64,000 nt of DNA, from the NCBI GenBank assembly GCA_964417895.1, contig CAYQJS010000021.1, forward strand, positions 1 to 64,000, in the 5' to 3' direction. Made by a program: the position numbers and the translations under genes. Origin of the DNA: CAYQJS01 sp964417895 (GTDB lineage Bacteria; Chloroflexota; UBA6077; SHYK01). Below the pieces are notes generated by a model, which was given only the letters and a program-made list of their open reading frames with translations, was not told the DNA's origin and did no database searches. Below, in pieces: positions 16,797 through 24,354 of this stretch (position 1 is its first letter; the number at the start of each line of letters is the position of its first letter).

Positions 16797-18151
16797 CCGT
16801 ATCGTCCACAGACGAAACCCTGCGAGGAGAGGTCTTTGCTCGAGCCCAGGAGGAACATGTCAAGTTCGTCAGCCTGCAGTTCACGGACATCATGGGCGTG
16901 CCAAAGAACGTGACCATCCCACTCCACAAGCTTTCCGACGCTGTGGATCACGGTGTCTGGTTCGATGGGTCGTCTATCGACGGTTTCGCCCGCGTCCATG
17001 AGAGCGACATGTACCTGAAGCCGGACCTCTCGACGTTCCGAACGATCCCATGGGAACGGAGCGAGAACATCACCGCGCGCGTGATCTGTACTGTGTTCAC
17101 GCCGGATGGAGCCGAGTTCTCTGGCGACCCCCGCTTCGTCCTTCGGCGGAACCTCGCCGTGGCAGCCGGGATGGGCTACACGTTCCAGACCGGCCCGGAG
17201 CTCGAGTTCTTCCTACTTTGCCCCGATCCGTCCGGCGCGGTCGGGTCCCTTCCCCACGACCGAGCCAGCTACTTCGACGTCACAACGGACGAGGCAGACG
17301 ACGTGCGCAAGGAGATGGTCGACACCCTCGAAAGTATGGGGATCGTGGTCGAGGCCAGCCACCACGAGGTGGCGACTGGGCAACACGAGATCGACTTTCG
17401 CTACGCGGACACCCTGGCGACCGCGGACAACACGCTCGCGTGCAAAATGACCATCAAGGCGATCGCGCAGCATCACGGCTTATATGCGACATTCATGCCC
17501 AAACCGTTTTTCGGTATCAACGGCTCGGGCATGCACACCCATCAAAGCCTTGCTGACAACTCGACCGGCAGGAACATGTTCCACGACCCGGAGGATGAGT
17601 ACGGCCTGTCGACCATGGCCCGTCAATTCATCGCGGGGCAGCTGGCACACGCGCGAGGGATGAGTGCCGTACTGGCACCGCTCGTGAATTCCTACAAGCG
17701 GCTCGTGCCAGGTTACGAGGCGCCCGCCTACATCAGCTGGGCTCGAATCAACCGGTCAGCGCTGGTGCGTGTCCCCCGAGTGAGCGCGGGCCGGCCTGAA
17801 TCCACCCGCATTGAGCTGCGCTGCCCCGATCCTAGCTGCAATCCATATCTGGCCTTCGCAGTGATGCTCGCAGCCGGTCTCGACGGTATCCGCCGAGGGC
17901 TAGCGCCCCCACAGCCTATCGAGGAGGACCTGTTCCATTTTGACGAAGGCATGATGGAGAAGCATGCCATCGGGACACTGCCATCATCTCTCGGAGAAGC
18001 TCTCGACGAGCTTGAGCGCGACGATGTCGTGCTGGCGGCGATCGGCGACCACGTGAGCGAGTGGTTCATCGCAGCGAAACGCCGCGAGTGGGCCGACTAC
18101 CGCGTCCAGGTCACCCCGTGGGAGCTGGAACGCTACCTTGAGACCTACTGA
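16793..18151 (+). CDS. glnA: Type I glutamine synthetase (alpha-like)
   Basis: 452 residues. The beta-grasp N-terminal part carries FVSLQFTDIMGVPKNVTIP and WFDGSSIDGFARVHESDMYL. Catalytic motifs include EFFLLCPD, NGSGMHTHQSL, KRLVPGYEAPAYISW (ammonia/ATP loops) and RIELRCPDPSCNPYLA. The C-terminal region reads EEDLFHFDEGMM where adenylylated enzymes have NLYDLP, so the modifiable Tyr is missing. With the length, this fits the feedback-regulated alpha type. It ligates ammonia to glutamate. Translation is coupled to the PucR-type regulator through ATGA, so that regulator probably governs nitrogen assimilation or a glutamine-synthetase-like amine ligase. Confidence 0.9.
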   Translation: MTVSSTDETLRGEVFARAQEEHVKFVSLQFTDIMGVPKNVTIPLHKLSDAVDHGVWFDGSSIDGFARVHESDMYLKPDLSTFRTIPWERSENITARVICTVFTPDGAEFSGDPRFVLRRNLAVAAGMGYTFQTGPELEFFLLCPDPSGAVGSLPHDRASYFDVTTDEADDVRKEMVDTLESMGIVVEASHHEVATGQHEIDFRYADTLATADNTLACKMTIKAIAQHHGLYATFMPKPFFGINGSGMHTHQSLADNSTGRNMFHDPEDEYGLSTMARQFIAGQLAHARGMSAVLAPLVNSYKRLVPGYEAPAYISWARINRSALVRVPRVSAGRPESTRIELRCPDPSCNPYLAFAVMLAAGLDGIRRGLAPPQPIEEDLFHFDEGMMEKHAIGTLPSSLGEALDELERDDVVLAAIGDHVSEWFIAAKRREWADYRVQVTPWELERYLETY

Positions 18152-18220
18152 CGTGAGGTCCTCAGGACTGAGGACTGAGCGCTCTCCGGACTCTGAGCAC
18201 AGCTCGCGCGGCGCACCCGG
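18152..18220. repeat. Stuttered short repeat between convergent glnA and menG
   Basis: Contains CTCAGGACTGAGGACTGAG with further partial copies (GGACTCTGAG, AGCACTCAGG) in inverted sense. It separates the 3' ends of glnA and menG. No T-run terminator is seen; the fold-back may still act as a bidirectional transcription barrier. It resembles in style the stuttered elements in the pyr genes. Confidence 0.4.
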
Positions 18221-18961
18221 TCAGCACTCAGGAGCCCCCGCGCCATAGCGCTCGGTCTTCGTCCCCACGTGAATGGCGAGAGCGCCTAGCCCTACATGGC
18301 GATAGCCCACAGTGTCGAATCCGGCGCTGCGGAAAAGCCCGGCGAGCGTTTTTGCGTCAGGGAAGGGGGCGAGCGACGCCGGCAGATACCGATACGCGCT
18401 CCGATCACCGCTCACGAGGCCACCAAGCCACGGCACGACGTGCTGAAAGTAGAAGGCGAACGCCGCCAGTCGCGCACCTCGCCGCAGGTGCGTCAGCTCC
18501 AGGGCGACGGCTTTGCCGCCGGGCCGCAAAACCCGCAACATCTCCGATAGGCACCGGGGAAGGTCTACGACGTTGCGCAACAGAAAAGCGCTGGCCACGG
18601 CATCGAACGTTTCGTCGCCGAACGGGAGCAACGTTGCGTCCGCGGCGACGAGCCGGATGCTGCTGATATCAAGCGTCCGCAGCTTTACGGCGGCTGCGGC
18701 CAGCATCGGCTCGCAGAAATCCGCCCCGACTACCGGCCGCGCACCCTGCCGCCACAACTCGATGGCCAGATCTCCGGTCCCAGTCGCTAGGTCCAGGGCG
18801 CTGCCCCCGGCGAGGCATGCCAGCGAGGCCGCTTGTCGCCGCCATCTCACGTCGCGACCGCCCGTCATCAGGCGGTTCATCAGATCGTAGCGGGGGACGA
18901 CGCGCGCAAACATGGTCCGTACTGCTGCGGCTCGCTCCTCGGCGGGCGGGACCACGATCAA
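18221..18961 (-). CDS. menG: Demethylmenaquinone methyltransferase, UbiE/MenG family
   Basis: About 246 residues. Class I SAM methyltransferase with the UbiE signatures VRTMFARVVPRYDLMNRLMT and ALDLATGTGDLAIELW (SAM motif I), LPFGDETFDAVASAFLLRNV and LRVLRPGGKAVALEL. It methylates demethylmenaquinone in the last step of menaquinone synthesis. The open frame goes up to 19012 inside recX. A TTG at 18959-18961 overlaps the recX stop (TTGA), has GGGAGG ten bases upstream, and mirrors other 4-nt overlaps in this window; an ATG at 18979 is the alternative. It is co-directional with recX and recA. Confidence 0.85.
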   Translation of the reverse strand: MIVVPPAEERAAAVRTMFARVVPRYDLMNRLMTGGRDVRWRRQAASLACLAGGSALDLATGTGDLAIELWRQGARPVVGADFCEPMLAAAAVKLRTLDISSIRLVAADATLLPFGDETFDAVASAFLLRNVVDLPRCLSEMLRVLRPGGKAVALELTHLRRGARLAAFAFYFQHVVPWLGGLVSGDRSAYRYLPASLAPFPDAKTLAGLFRSAGFDTVGYRHVGLGALAIHVGTKTERYGAGAPEC

Positions 18962-19479
18962 CCCGCTCTCGCCTCCCATAACCGGGGCAGGGAGGATCGG
19001 ATGGCACTCCATCCAAAGCCGCGGCGGGCGAGATACACGGACAGCGCGCGGGCGAACCCCGGCCCTTGCTCCGAACGGAGGTGTCGAGCCTGACGTAACC
19101 CGGCGCGATACGCGGCATCGTCTTCATCGGTCATACACGGCGCGAGCGCCTCTGACACACATGCGGCGTCGAGGCCCTTCTGGCGCAACTCGGCCCGCAG
19201 CGCGCGCACACCTCGCGGGTGAAATGTCTGGCGCTGCTCTACCCAGTAGGCTGCGAATTGCTGGTCGTCGAGCAGGCACTCATCCTTGAGTCGGAGGATG
19301 ACGGCCTCTGCGACGCCGCTTTCATACCCTGCCCCGGCAAGCTTGCCGCGCACCTCGGCAACGCTGCGCGGGCGAAACGCCAGAAAGCGAAGGGACCGGT
19401 CATAGCCCTCCTCGACTTTGCTGCCGCCCGGGCCAGCGTCCGGTGAGAGGTGCGGCCCACGCGCACGCCGCGCGGTCAC
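18958..19479 (-). CDS. recX: RecX regulator of RecA
   Basis: About 173 residues from GTG 19477-19479; the longer frame overlaps recA. It has three-helix repeats typical of RecX: YDRSLRFLAFRPRSVAEVRG then KLAGAGYES, CLLDDQQFAAYWVEQRQTF and the basic HPRGVRALRAELRQKGL. RecX binds in the groove of RecA filaments and blocks their extension, limiting recombinase activity. It lies 28 bp downstream of recA, the usual arrangement, and shares an overlap with menG. Confidence 0.85.
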   Translation of the reverse strand: MTARRARGPHLSPDAGPGGSKVEEGYDRSLRFLAFRPRSVAEVRGKLAGAGYESGVAEAVILRLKDECLLDDQQFAAYWVEQRQTFHPRGVRALRAELRQKGLDAACVSEALAPCMTDEDDAAYRAGLRQARHLRSEQGPGFARALSVYLARRGFGWSAIRSSLPRLWEARAG

Positions 19480-19507
19480 GATGGCCCCCGCCACATCTCG
19501 ATGGCAC

Positions 19508-20572
19508 CTAACGTTGCAAGACGAGGTCAGCGTCTTCCTCGACGCGGCCGTCGCCAACGGCCACGTTCAGCGGCATAGAGCCAATGGCAACCTGCCGAAT
19601 CTGCCGCTCAATGGCGAGCGTCAGGTCCGGGTTGCGGCGCAGATAGTCCTTCGCGTTCTCGCGGCCCTGGCCCAGACGCGTTTCCCCATACGAGAAAAAC
19701 GCACCGCTCTTGCGAACGATGTCAAAATCGGCGGCCACGTCCAGGATGCTGCCCTCGCGCGAGATGCCCTCGTTGAACATGATGTCAAACTCAGCCGTGC
19801 GGAATGGGGGTGCAACCTTGTTCTTCACCACCCGAACCCGGGTCCGGTTGCCCGTCACCGTCGTGCCTTGCTTGATAGATTCGATCCGTCGAATGTCGAG
19901 GCGCAAAGACGCGTAGAACTTCAGCGCCCGTCCTCCGGGAGTCGTCTCGGGATTGCCGAACATGACACCAATCTTTTCCCGAAGCTGGTTGGTGAAAATG
20001 ACCGCGGTGCGCGAGCGGCCGATGGCCCCCGTGAGCTTGCGGAGGGCCTGAGACATCAGGCGTGCTTGCAGGCCGACGTGGGCATCGCCCATGTCCCCCT
20101 CGAGTTCGGCCCTCGGCACCAGGGCGGCAACGGAGTCGATGCAGACGACGTCGAGCGCTCCGCTACGCACCAGCGCTTCGGTGATTTCGAGCGCCTGCTC
20201 GCCCGTGTCCGGCTGGGAGATGAGCATCTCGTCCACTTTGACGCCGCAGTTCTGAGCATAGACCGGGTCGAGAGCGTGTTCCGCGTCGATGAGAGCCGCG
20301 ACCCCTCCCGTCGACTGGGCCTGTGCAATGATGTGCTGCACCAGGGTTGTCTTCCCGGATGACTCGGGGCCGAAGATCTCCGTGATCCGCCCGCGTGGAA
20401 TACCCCCCACCCCCACGGCCAGGTCGAGCGCGATGGAGCCTGTGGGGATGACCTCGACGGCCAGGCGGTCCGATGCTTCGCCCAGCCGCATGATGGAACC
20501 CTTCCCGAAGCTCCGCTCGATCTGCGCCAGGGCCACCTCGAGGGCGCGCTCTTTTTCGCTATCCAGTCCCAT
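19508..20572 (-). CDS. recA: RecA recombinase
   Basis: 354 residues, standard length. Walker A GPESSGKTTL, the self-cleavage stimulation and Mg site region, DNA-binding loops (GDAHVGLQARLMSQALRKL, then NQLREKIGVMFGNPETTPGG) and KNKVAPPFRTAEFDI are all present. Three ATGs lie close together. The third (20570-20572) is eight bases from AAGGAG and gives MGLDSEKERALEVAL; the earlier ones are too close to that site. It drives homologous repair and LexA cleavage. It is preceded by a strong promoter with a LexA-box-like palindrome in its spacer. Confidence 0.97.
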   Translation of the reverse strand: MGLDSEKERALEVALAQIERSFGKGSIMRLGEASDRLAVEVIPTGSIALDLAVGVGGIPRGRITEIFGPESSGKTTLVQHIIAQAQSTGGVAALIDAEHALDPVYAQNCGVKVDEMLISQPDTGEQALEITEALVRSGALDVVCIDSVAALVPRAELEGDMGDAHVGLQARLMSQALRKLTGAIGRSRTAVIFTNQLREKIGVMFGNPETTPGGRALKFYASLRLDIRRIESIKQGTTVTGNRTRVRVVKNKVAPPFRTAEFDIMFNEGISREGSILDVAADFDIVRKSGAFFSYGETRLGQGRENAKDYLRRNPDLTLAIERQIRQVAIGSMPLNVAVGDGRVEEDADLVLQR

Positions 20573-20610
20573 GGTCATCGCTCCTTCCATCTCAGAACTA
20601 CCGACGCCCC

Positions 20611-20638
20611 ATCATAGCACAAGTGTTCTATAATGCAA
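20611..20638 (-). promoter_or_regulatory. recA promoter with SOS-box-like operator
   Basis: Minus strand: -35 TTGCAT (20633-20638), 16-bp spacer, -10 TATGAT (20611-20616). The spacer holds GAACACTTGTGC (20617-20628), an imperfect match to the GAAC-N4-GTTC LexA box of Gram-positive type. A repressor bound there would occlude RNA polymerase. Assignment to LexA is inferred from position and near-palindrome; no lexA gene is in this window. Confidence 0.6.
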
Positions 20639-20680
20639 CCCTCTCGATGCTGCCTTGTTGTCACGAGAGGAGAAGACCAT

Positions 20681-21184
20681 CTAATAACGCTCGCGTACTT
20701 CGAGCGCCTCCAGCACCAGGTCAATAGCCGCCCGCACGCTCGCCCGTCGCACGGCAGCCCGGTCACCCGGCCAGACATCCCGTCGCGCTCGGGCGCCCGA
20801 CGGTGTTGTCACTGCGATGAAAACCAGACCGACCGGTTTGTTCGGCGTCGCGCCGCCTGGACCCGCGATACCCGTGATGCCCACCCCCACGTCGACGCCC
20901 ATGCGCTGCCGGACTCCACTGGCCATAGCCCGCGCCGTCGGCTCGCTCACCGCCCCGTGCTCGGCTAGGACCTCGGCAGGTACTGCCAGGAGGTCCCGCT
21001 TCACCTCGTCCCCGTAGCTAACGATGCCGCCTACGAAAAACGAAGAGACCCCAGGCAAGTCCGTGATCGCCGCCGCGAGCCCGCCACCCGTACAGCTCTC
21101 TGCGACGGCGAGTCGGTACCCGAGACGATCGAACGCCCTCGCCAGCTCTGTCATCCGTTCCCTGATAGCGTCTGATTCCGTCAT
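20681..21184 (-). CDS. pncC: Nicotinamide-nucleotide amidase (CinA C-terminal domain type)
   Basis: 167 residues, the size of stand-alone PncC. Conserved blocks are YRLAVAESCTGGGLAAAITD, FFVGGIVSYGDEVKRDLL, GAVSEPTARAMASGVRQRMG and GITGIAGPGG. It deamidates NMN to nicotinate mononucleotide in NAD recycling. It sits upstream of recA on the same strand, an arrangement common for cinA-recA. The N-terminal molybdopterin-binding-like domain of full CinA is absent. Confidence 0.9.
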   Translation of the reverse strand: MTESDAIRERMTELARAFDRLGYRLAVAESCTGGGLAAAITDLPGVSSFFVGGIVSYGDEVKRDLLAVPAEVLAEHGAVSEPTARAMASGVRQRMGVDVGVGITGIAGPGGATPNKPVGLVFIAVTTPSGARARRDVWPGDRAAVRRASVRAAIDLVLEALEVRERY

Positions 21185-21216
21185 GCAGCTCCATGAACAC
21201 GGCCTCAGGGAGTACG

Positions 21217-21264
21217 TATAAGGAAACCTGTGCGGTGGCTCGCCACTACACAGGATTCCTTATA
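21217..21264. repeat. 48-bp three-tier palindrome between rodZ-like gene and pncC
   Basis: Nested arms: TATAAGGAA (21217-21225) with TTCCTTATA (21256-21264), CCTGTG (21227-21232) with CACAGG (21249-21254), and GTGG (21235-21238) with CCAC (21243-21246) around a CTCG loop. Single A/A mismatches separate the tiers. No T-run follows on the minus strand, so it is not a classic terminator. Confidence 0.7.
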
Positions 21265-21329
21265 GTGATGTGCTGAGTATGTCATTAACTGCCTCGGCGC
21301 GCATGGGCTCTCGACCGCCTGCCAGATAC

Positions 21330-22100
21330 TCACTCGCGACCCCAGGCGGCGTCGAGCGCCTGACCGGTGCTCCCCAGGCGGCCCTGCTGGACGCCGTTCA
21401 CGGTGACGTCCACACCGCCTGCGTTGCCCACCCGCATGCGGATCGACTGCTCGGCGGAAAAGGTTCGCGTCGTGCCCGACGGCAGCGTCTGGGCAAGGAT
21501 GGAGCGGCTATCGGTCCATACCTGGACCCAGCTCGACTCGGTGATACGCGCTTCCAGGACAATCCCGGTGACGGGAGTCGGACTCGGCTCAGGTGTCGGT
21601 GTGGGCGGGACGAGCGTGGCCGGTAGCGCGGTCAGGAGCGGAGAAGAAACCCCGCCCCGAACCGGTGTCGGAAAGGCCTGAGGGACTCGGCCCTCAGTAG
21701 CGTCGACGCCACGGTTGAAGGATTCGAACTGGGTGTAGAGGTAGAGGAAGAGGATCGCGGTCAGGCCTATGGCCGCCACAATGAACACTGCCTTCCATGA
21801 AATCACAGGCTCCTTCTCGAGGGGCCGGATCGCCGGACGTATCGGGTTGCGGTCTTGTGGCCGCATCGGCAGGGCACGGTCCAGGAGCTCGGTAGGGTCC
21901 AGCCCAACGAGACGTGCGTAGTCCCGGATCAATACGCGCGTGTATACGAGGGGCGGCAGGCTCGCGAAATCGTCGGTCTCCAGGGCCTCCACGTATCGCG
22001 CTCGCACGCGTAACGCAGCCTCAATATCGGCGACGCTCAGCCCACGATCGATGCGCGCGCGCCGCAACGCCTCGCCAACGGAACCGGGCCGAGGCTCCAC
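21330..22100 (-). CDS. RodZ-like protein (HTH_25, one TM, DUF4115)
   Basis: 256 residues. The N-terminal Xre/RodZ helix-turn-helix has SVGEALRRARIDRGLSVADI, YVEALETDDFASLPPLVYTR and IRDYARLVGLD. A single TM (AVFIVAAIGLTAILFLYLY) is at about residues 105-123. A Pro/Thr-rich linker (PPTPTPEPSPTPV) follows, then a beta-rich external domain with ITESSWVQVWTD and a G-rich tail as in DUF4115. RodZ links MreB to the elongation complex; here no mre genes are in view. The gene overlaps nothing but lies 3 bp from the NUDIX gene upstream, so they share a transcript. Confidence 0.82.
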   Translation of the reverse strand: MEPRPGSVGEALRRARIDRGLSVADIEAALRVRARYVEALETDDFASLPPLVYTRVLIRDYARLVGLDPTELLDRALPMRPQDRNPIRPAIRPLEKEPVISWKAVFIVAAIGLTAILFLYLYTQFESFNRGVDATEGRVPQAFPTPVRGGVSSPLLTALPATLVPPTPTPEPSPTPVTGIVLEARITESSWVQVWTDSRSILAQTLPSGTTRTFSAEQSIRMRVGNAGGVDVTVNGVQQGRLGSTGQALDAAWGRE

Positions 22101-22103
22101 GGG

Positions 22104-23219
22104 TCAAACCACGCTCGTGTCGGGTGCAGCCAGCTTCGTGGGCCGAGGCGCCGCCTCTGGGCTCCGCCCACGGCTATTGATCCAGTCCCGCTGCGTTTCC
22201 AGGATCAAACGTCGAGCCTCCGGCGCTGTTGCCCAGCCCACGAGCCGCGCCCGAGGTCGGAATAGGTCTTCAACCATGTCGCGAAGCTCGGCCCGCTCCC
22301 CCACATCAGTGACCGTGGCGTAGGCGCTCGGGAGGTCCGCGCGGACGGCCACCACTTTATGGTCCGCGTCGGCTCGGAGCAGGGCCCCGATCGGCCGAAC
22401 AACCAGCACTCCGCCGACCGCCGCATCCCCCTCCCCAATCACCACGACGTCCAGCTCCCTCCCGTCACCCGCCGAAAGCGTGTGGGGGATCCAGCCGTAG
22501 TGGATCGGCAGCGGTGTGGGAAAGACCTCCCCCGTGGGAGAGAATGCCTGGCGTTCTGCGTCGTAAGCGATGCGATCTACCGTCCCTCTGGGGTTCTCGA
22601 TCACTGCATAGACGAGGATCGGGGGCGCGGGACCGCCGCCGGCGTACTGGAGCAACATCGGCTCGCGCCGCTCTTCGGCGCCGGAAGCGAGCCACGCGGC
22701 AATGGCCTTCCGCGTGCCCTCGAATGCGATCTCGGTGGGGACCTCATCGGGGGCGAACCAGCCCACCTCCGCCGCATCGTCGGCCGGCGCTAGCTCGCCG
22801 CCCAGTCTCTTTGCGTGGAACACGACGAGATGTGCAGCGCCCCGCGGGTCCCCGCCTCCCCAGAAGATACCGTGAACCCCCTCGATGAGCACCAGGAGGC
22901 CCGTCTCCTCCAGCGCCTCACGCGCGGCGGTCTCGGCGGCATCCTCGCCGTATTCGACGTAGCCGGCGGGGAGCGTCCACCAGCCCTGATAGGGCTCGTG
23001 GGCTCGGCGCACCAGGAGGATGCGTCCATTTTCCTCGATGAGCGCGGCCGCTCCCAGCGCGGGCTTACCATAGTAGGTCCACCCGCAGGTAGGGCAACGC
23101 GGCCGGACCCGACCGCCATCAGCCTGCCGCACGAGTGGGGCTGCGCACCGACCACAGAACCGCGGTTCGCCCGGGTCAGGCAAGACGAGCCCGTTCACGA
23201 TGTCCTCGATGGCCCCCAA
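22104..23219 (-). CDS. NUDIX hydrolase fused to an inorganic-pyrophosphatase-like domain
   Basis: 371 residues in three parts. A zinc ribbon (CGRCAAPL, then CPTCGWTYYGKP) is at about 22-50. A NUDIX domain at about 52-175 has a canonical box (GYVEYGEDAAETAAREALEE then TGLLVLIEG). A C-terminal ~150-residue segment resembles family I PPase: ENPRGTVDRIAYD, PIHYGWIPHTL, GDGRELDVVVIG, RPIGAL and ADHKVVAV. In the PPase part Y55, D65, D70, D102 and K104 equivalents are kept, but D67 (R), D97 (V) and E31 positions are changed, so hydrolysis of PPi is doubtful. The start appears to be TTG at 23217-23219. Substrate unknown. Confidence 0.75.
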   Translation of the reverse strand: MGAIEDIVNGLVLPDPGEPRFCGRCAAPLVRQADGGRVRPRCPTCGWTYYGKPALGAAALIEENGRILLVRRAHEPYQGWWTLPAGYVEYGEDAAETAAREALEETGLLVLIEGVHGIFWGGGDPRGAAHLVVFHAKRLGGELAPADDAAEVGWFAPDEVPTEIAFEGTRKAIAAWLASGAEERREPMLLQYAGGGPAPPILVYAVIENPRGTVDRIAYDAERQAFSPTGEVFPTPLPIHYGWIPHTLSAGDGRELDVVVIGEGDAAVGGVLVVRPIGALLRADADHKVVAVRADLPSAYATVTDVGERAELRDMVEDLFRPRARLVGWATAPEARRLILETQRDWINSRGRSPEAAPRPTKLAAPDTSVV

Positions 23220-23300
23220 TCCGACGTCCGGCGCTCGCCGGTATCATAGCCCACCTACTGGGGTACACCCTTGCGGGCTGCGCCCCAGTACAATGCGGCC

Positions 23301-24251
23301 ATGCGGATCTGCTCGTTCCTCCCCGCCGCGACGGAGATGCTGTTCGCGCTGGGCCTGGGAGACAACGTTGTCGCCGTAAGCCATGAGTGCGACTACCCGC
23401 CGGAGGCTCTCAGCCGACCCAGGGTGACCACGAGCCTCATCCAGCCGGAGCGCTTGACCAGCGCCGAGATCGACGCGGCCGTGAGCAAGGCCTTCGTCGA
23501 GGGCCGCGCCAGCTACCGTGTCGACATGGACGTCCTGACCGCGGCCGATCCCGATCTCATCGTCACCCAGGACCTGTGCGTCGTGTGCGCCATCGGCGGA
23601 AGCGAAGTGCGGCAGGCTGCGGCCTGCCTGGACCCCCAACCGCGCCTGGTGTCGCTGGACCCTCACTCCGTGTCTGACGTCATCGACTGCGTCCGCACGC
23701 TCGGTGCAGTAGCGGGCGTGGCCACTCGGGCCGAGCAGCTGGCGGCTGAGATGGAGGCGCGCGTCGCCGCCGCCTGGGCCGCGGCTGCGGCCGCGCCGCG
23801 GCCGCGGGTGCTCTGCCTCGAGTGGATGGATCCGCCGTGGATCGCAGGGCACTGGATGCCCGAGGTGGTGCAGCTGGCAGGCGGCGCGGATGCGCTCGCT
23901 CGCGCAGGCGAGCCGTCCCGTCGCGCTACGTGGGACGAGATTGCCGACGCTGCGCCCGAGGTGGCCATCATCATGCCATGCGGCTTCGGCGTAGAGCGCA
24001 CGCTCGCTGAGATCAGCGTGCTCGAATCGATTCCCCAGCTCGCGCGCATCCCCGCCTTCGCGACGGGACGCGCCCACGTTGTCGATGGGTCCAGCTACTT
24101 CAACCGGCCCGGGCCCAGGATCGTAGACGGCATCGAGCTACTGGGCGCCATCATCCACCCGGAGATCTTCCCCGGGCGGGCGGACGTTGGCTGCAAGGTG
24201 CAGCTGACGGCGAGAGGCGGACGGCATGAAGTCCGGGCGGCCGCTCCGTAG
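23301..24251 (+). CDS. BtuF-like cobalamin/iron-siderophore binding protein (no signal peptide)
   Basis: 316 residues from ATG 23301 (an earlier in-frame start at 23271 is less likely). Periplasmic-binding fold of the BtuF/FhuD class: MRICSFLPAATEMLFALGLG, VVAVSHECDYPPEA, DLIVTQDLCVVCAI and IPAFATGRAHVVDGSSYFNR. A cleavable signal is not visible, as in the cytoplasmic or orphan BtuF-like proteins that are widespread near nucleotide and cobalamin genes. No ABC permease or ATPase is adjacent. It is divergent from the NUDIX gene. Confidence 0.75.
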   Translation: MRICSFLPAATEMLFALGLGDNVVAVSHECDYPPEALSRPRVTTSLIQPERLTSAEIDAAVSKAFVEGRASYRVDMDVLTAADPDLIVTQDLCVVCAIGGSEVRQAAACLDPQPRLVSLDPHSVSDVIDCVRTLGAVAGVATRAEQLAAEMEARVAAAWAAAAAAPRPRVLCLEWMDPPWIAGHWMPEVVQLAGGADALARAGEPSRRATWDEIADAAPEVAIIMPCGFGVERTLAEISVLESIPQLARIPAFATGRAHVVDGSSYFNRPGPRIVDGIELLGAIIHPEIFPGRADVGCKVQLTARGGRHEVRAAAP

Positions 24252-24354
24252 CCCACGTCTGTCACACAGGGCGTGACGCTACCCTGTACCGCCAACCCTG
24301 GTTCCTGTAACCTGTCCCGGCAGACCTTTCGCCGTCTGGCACCGGAGGGATTTC

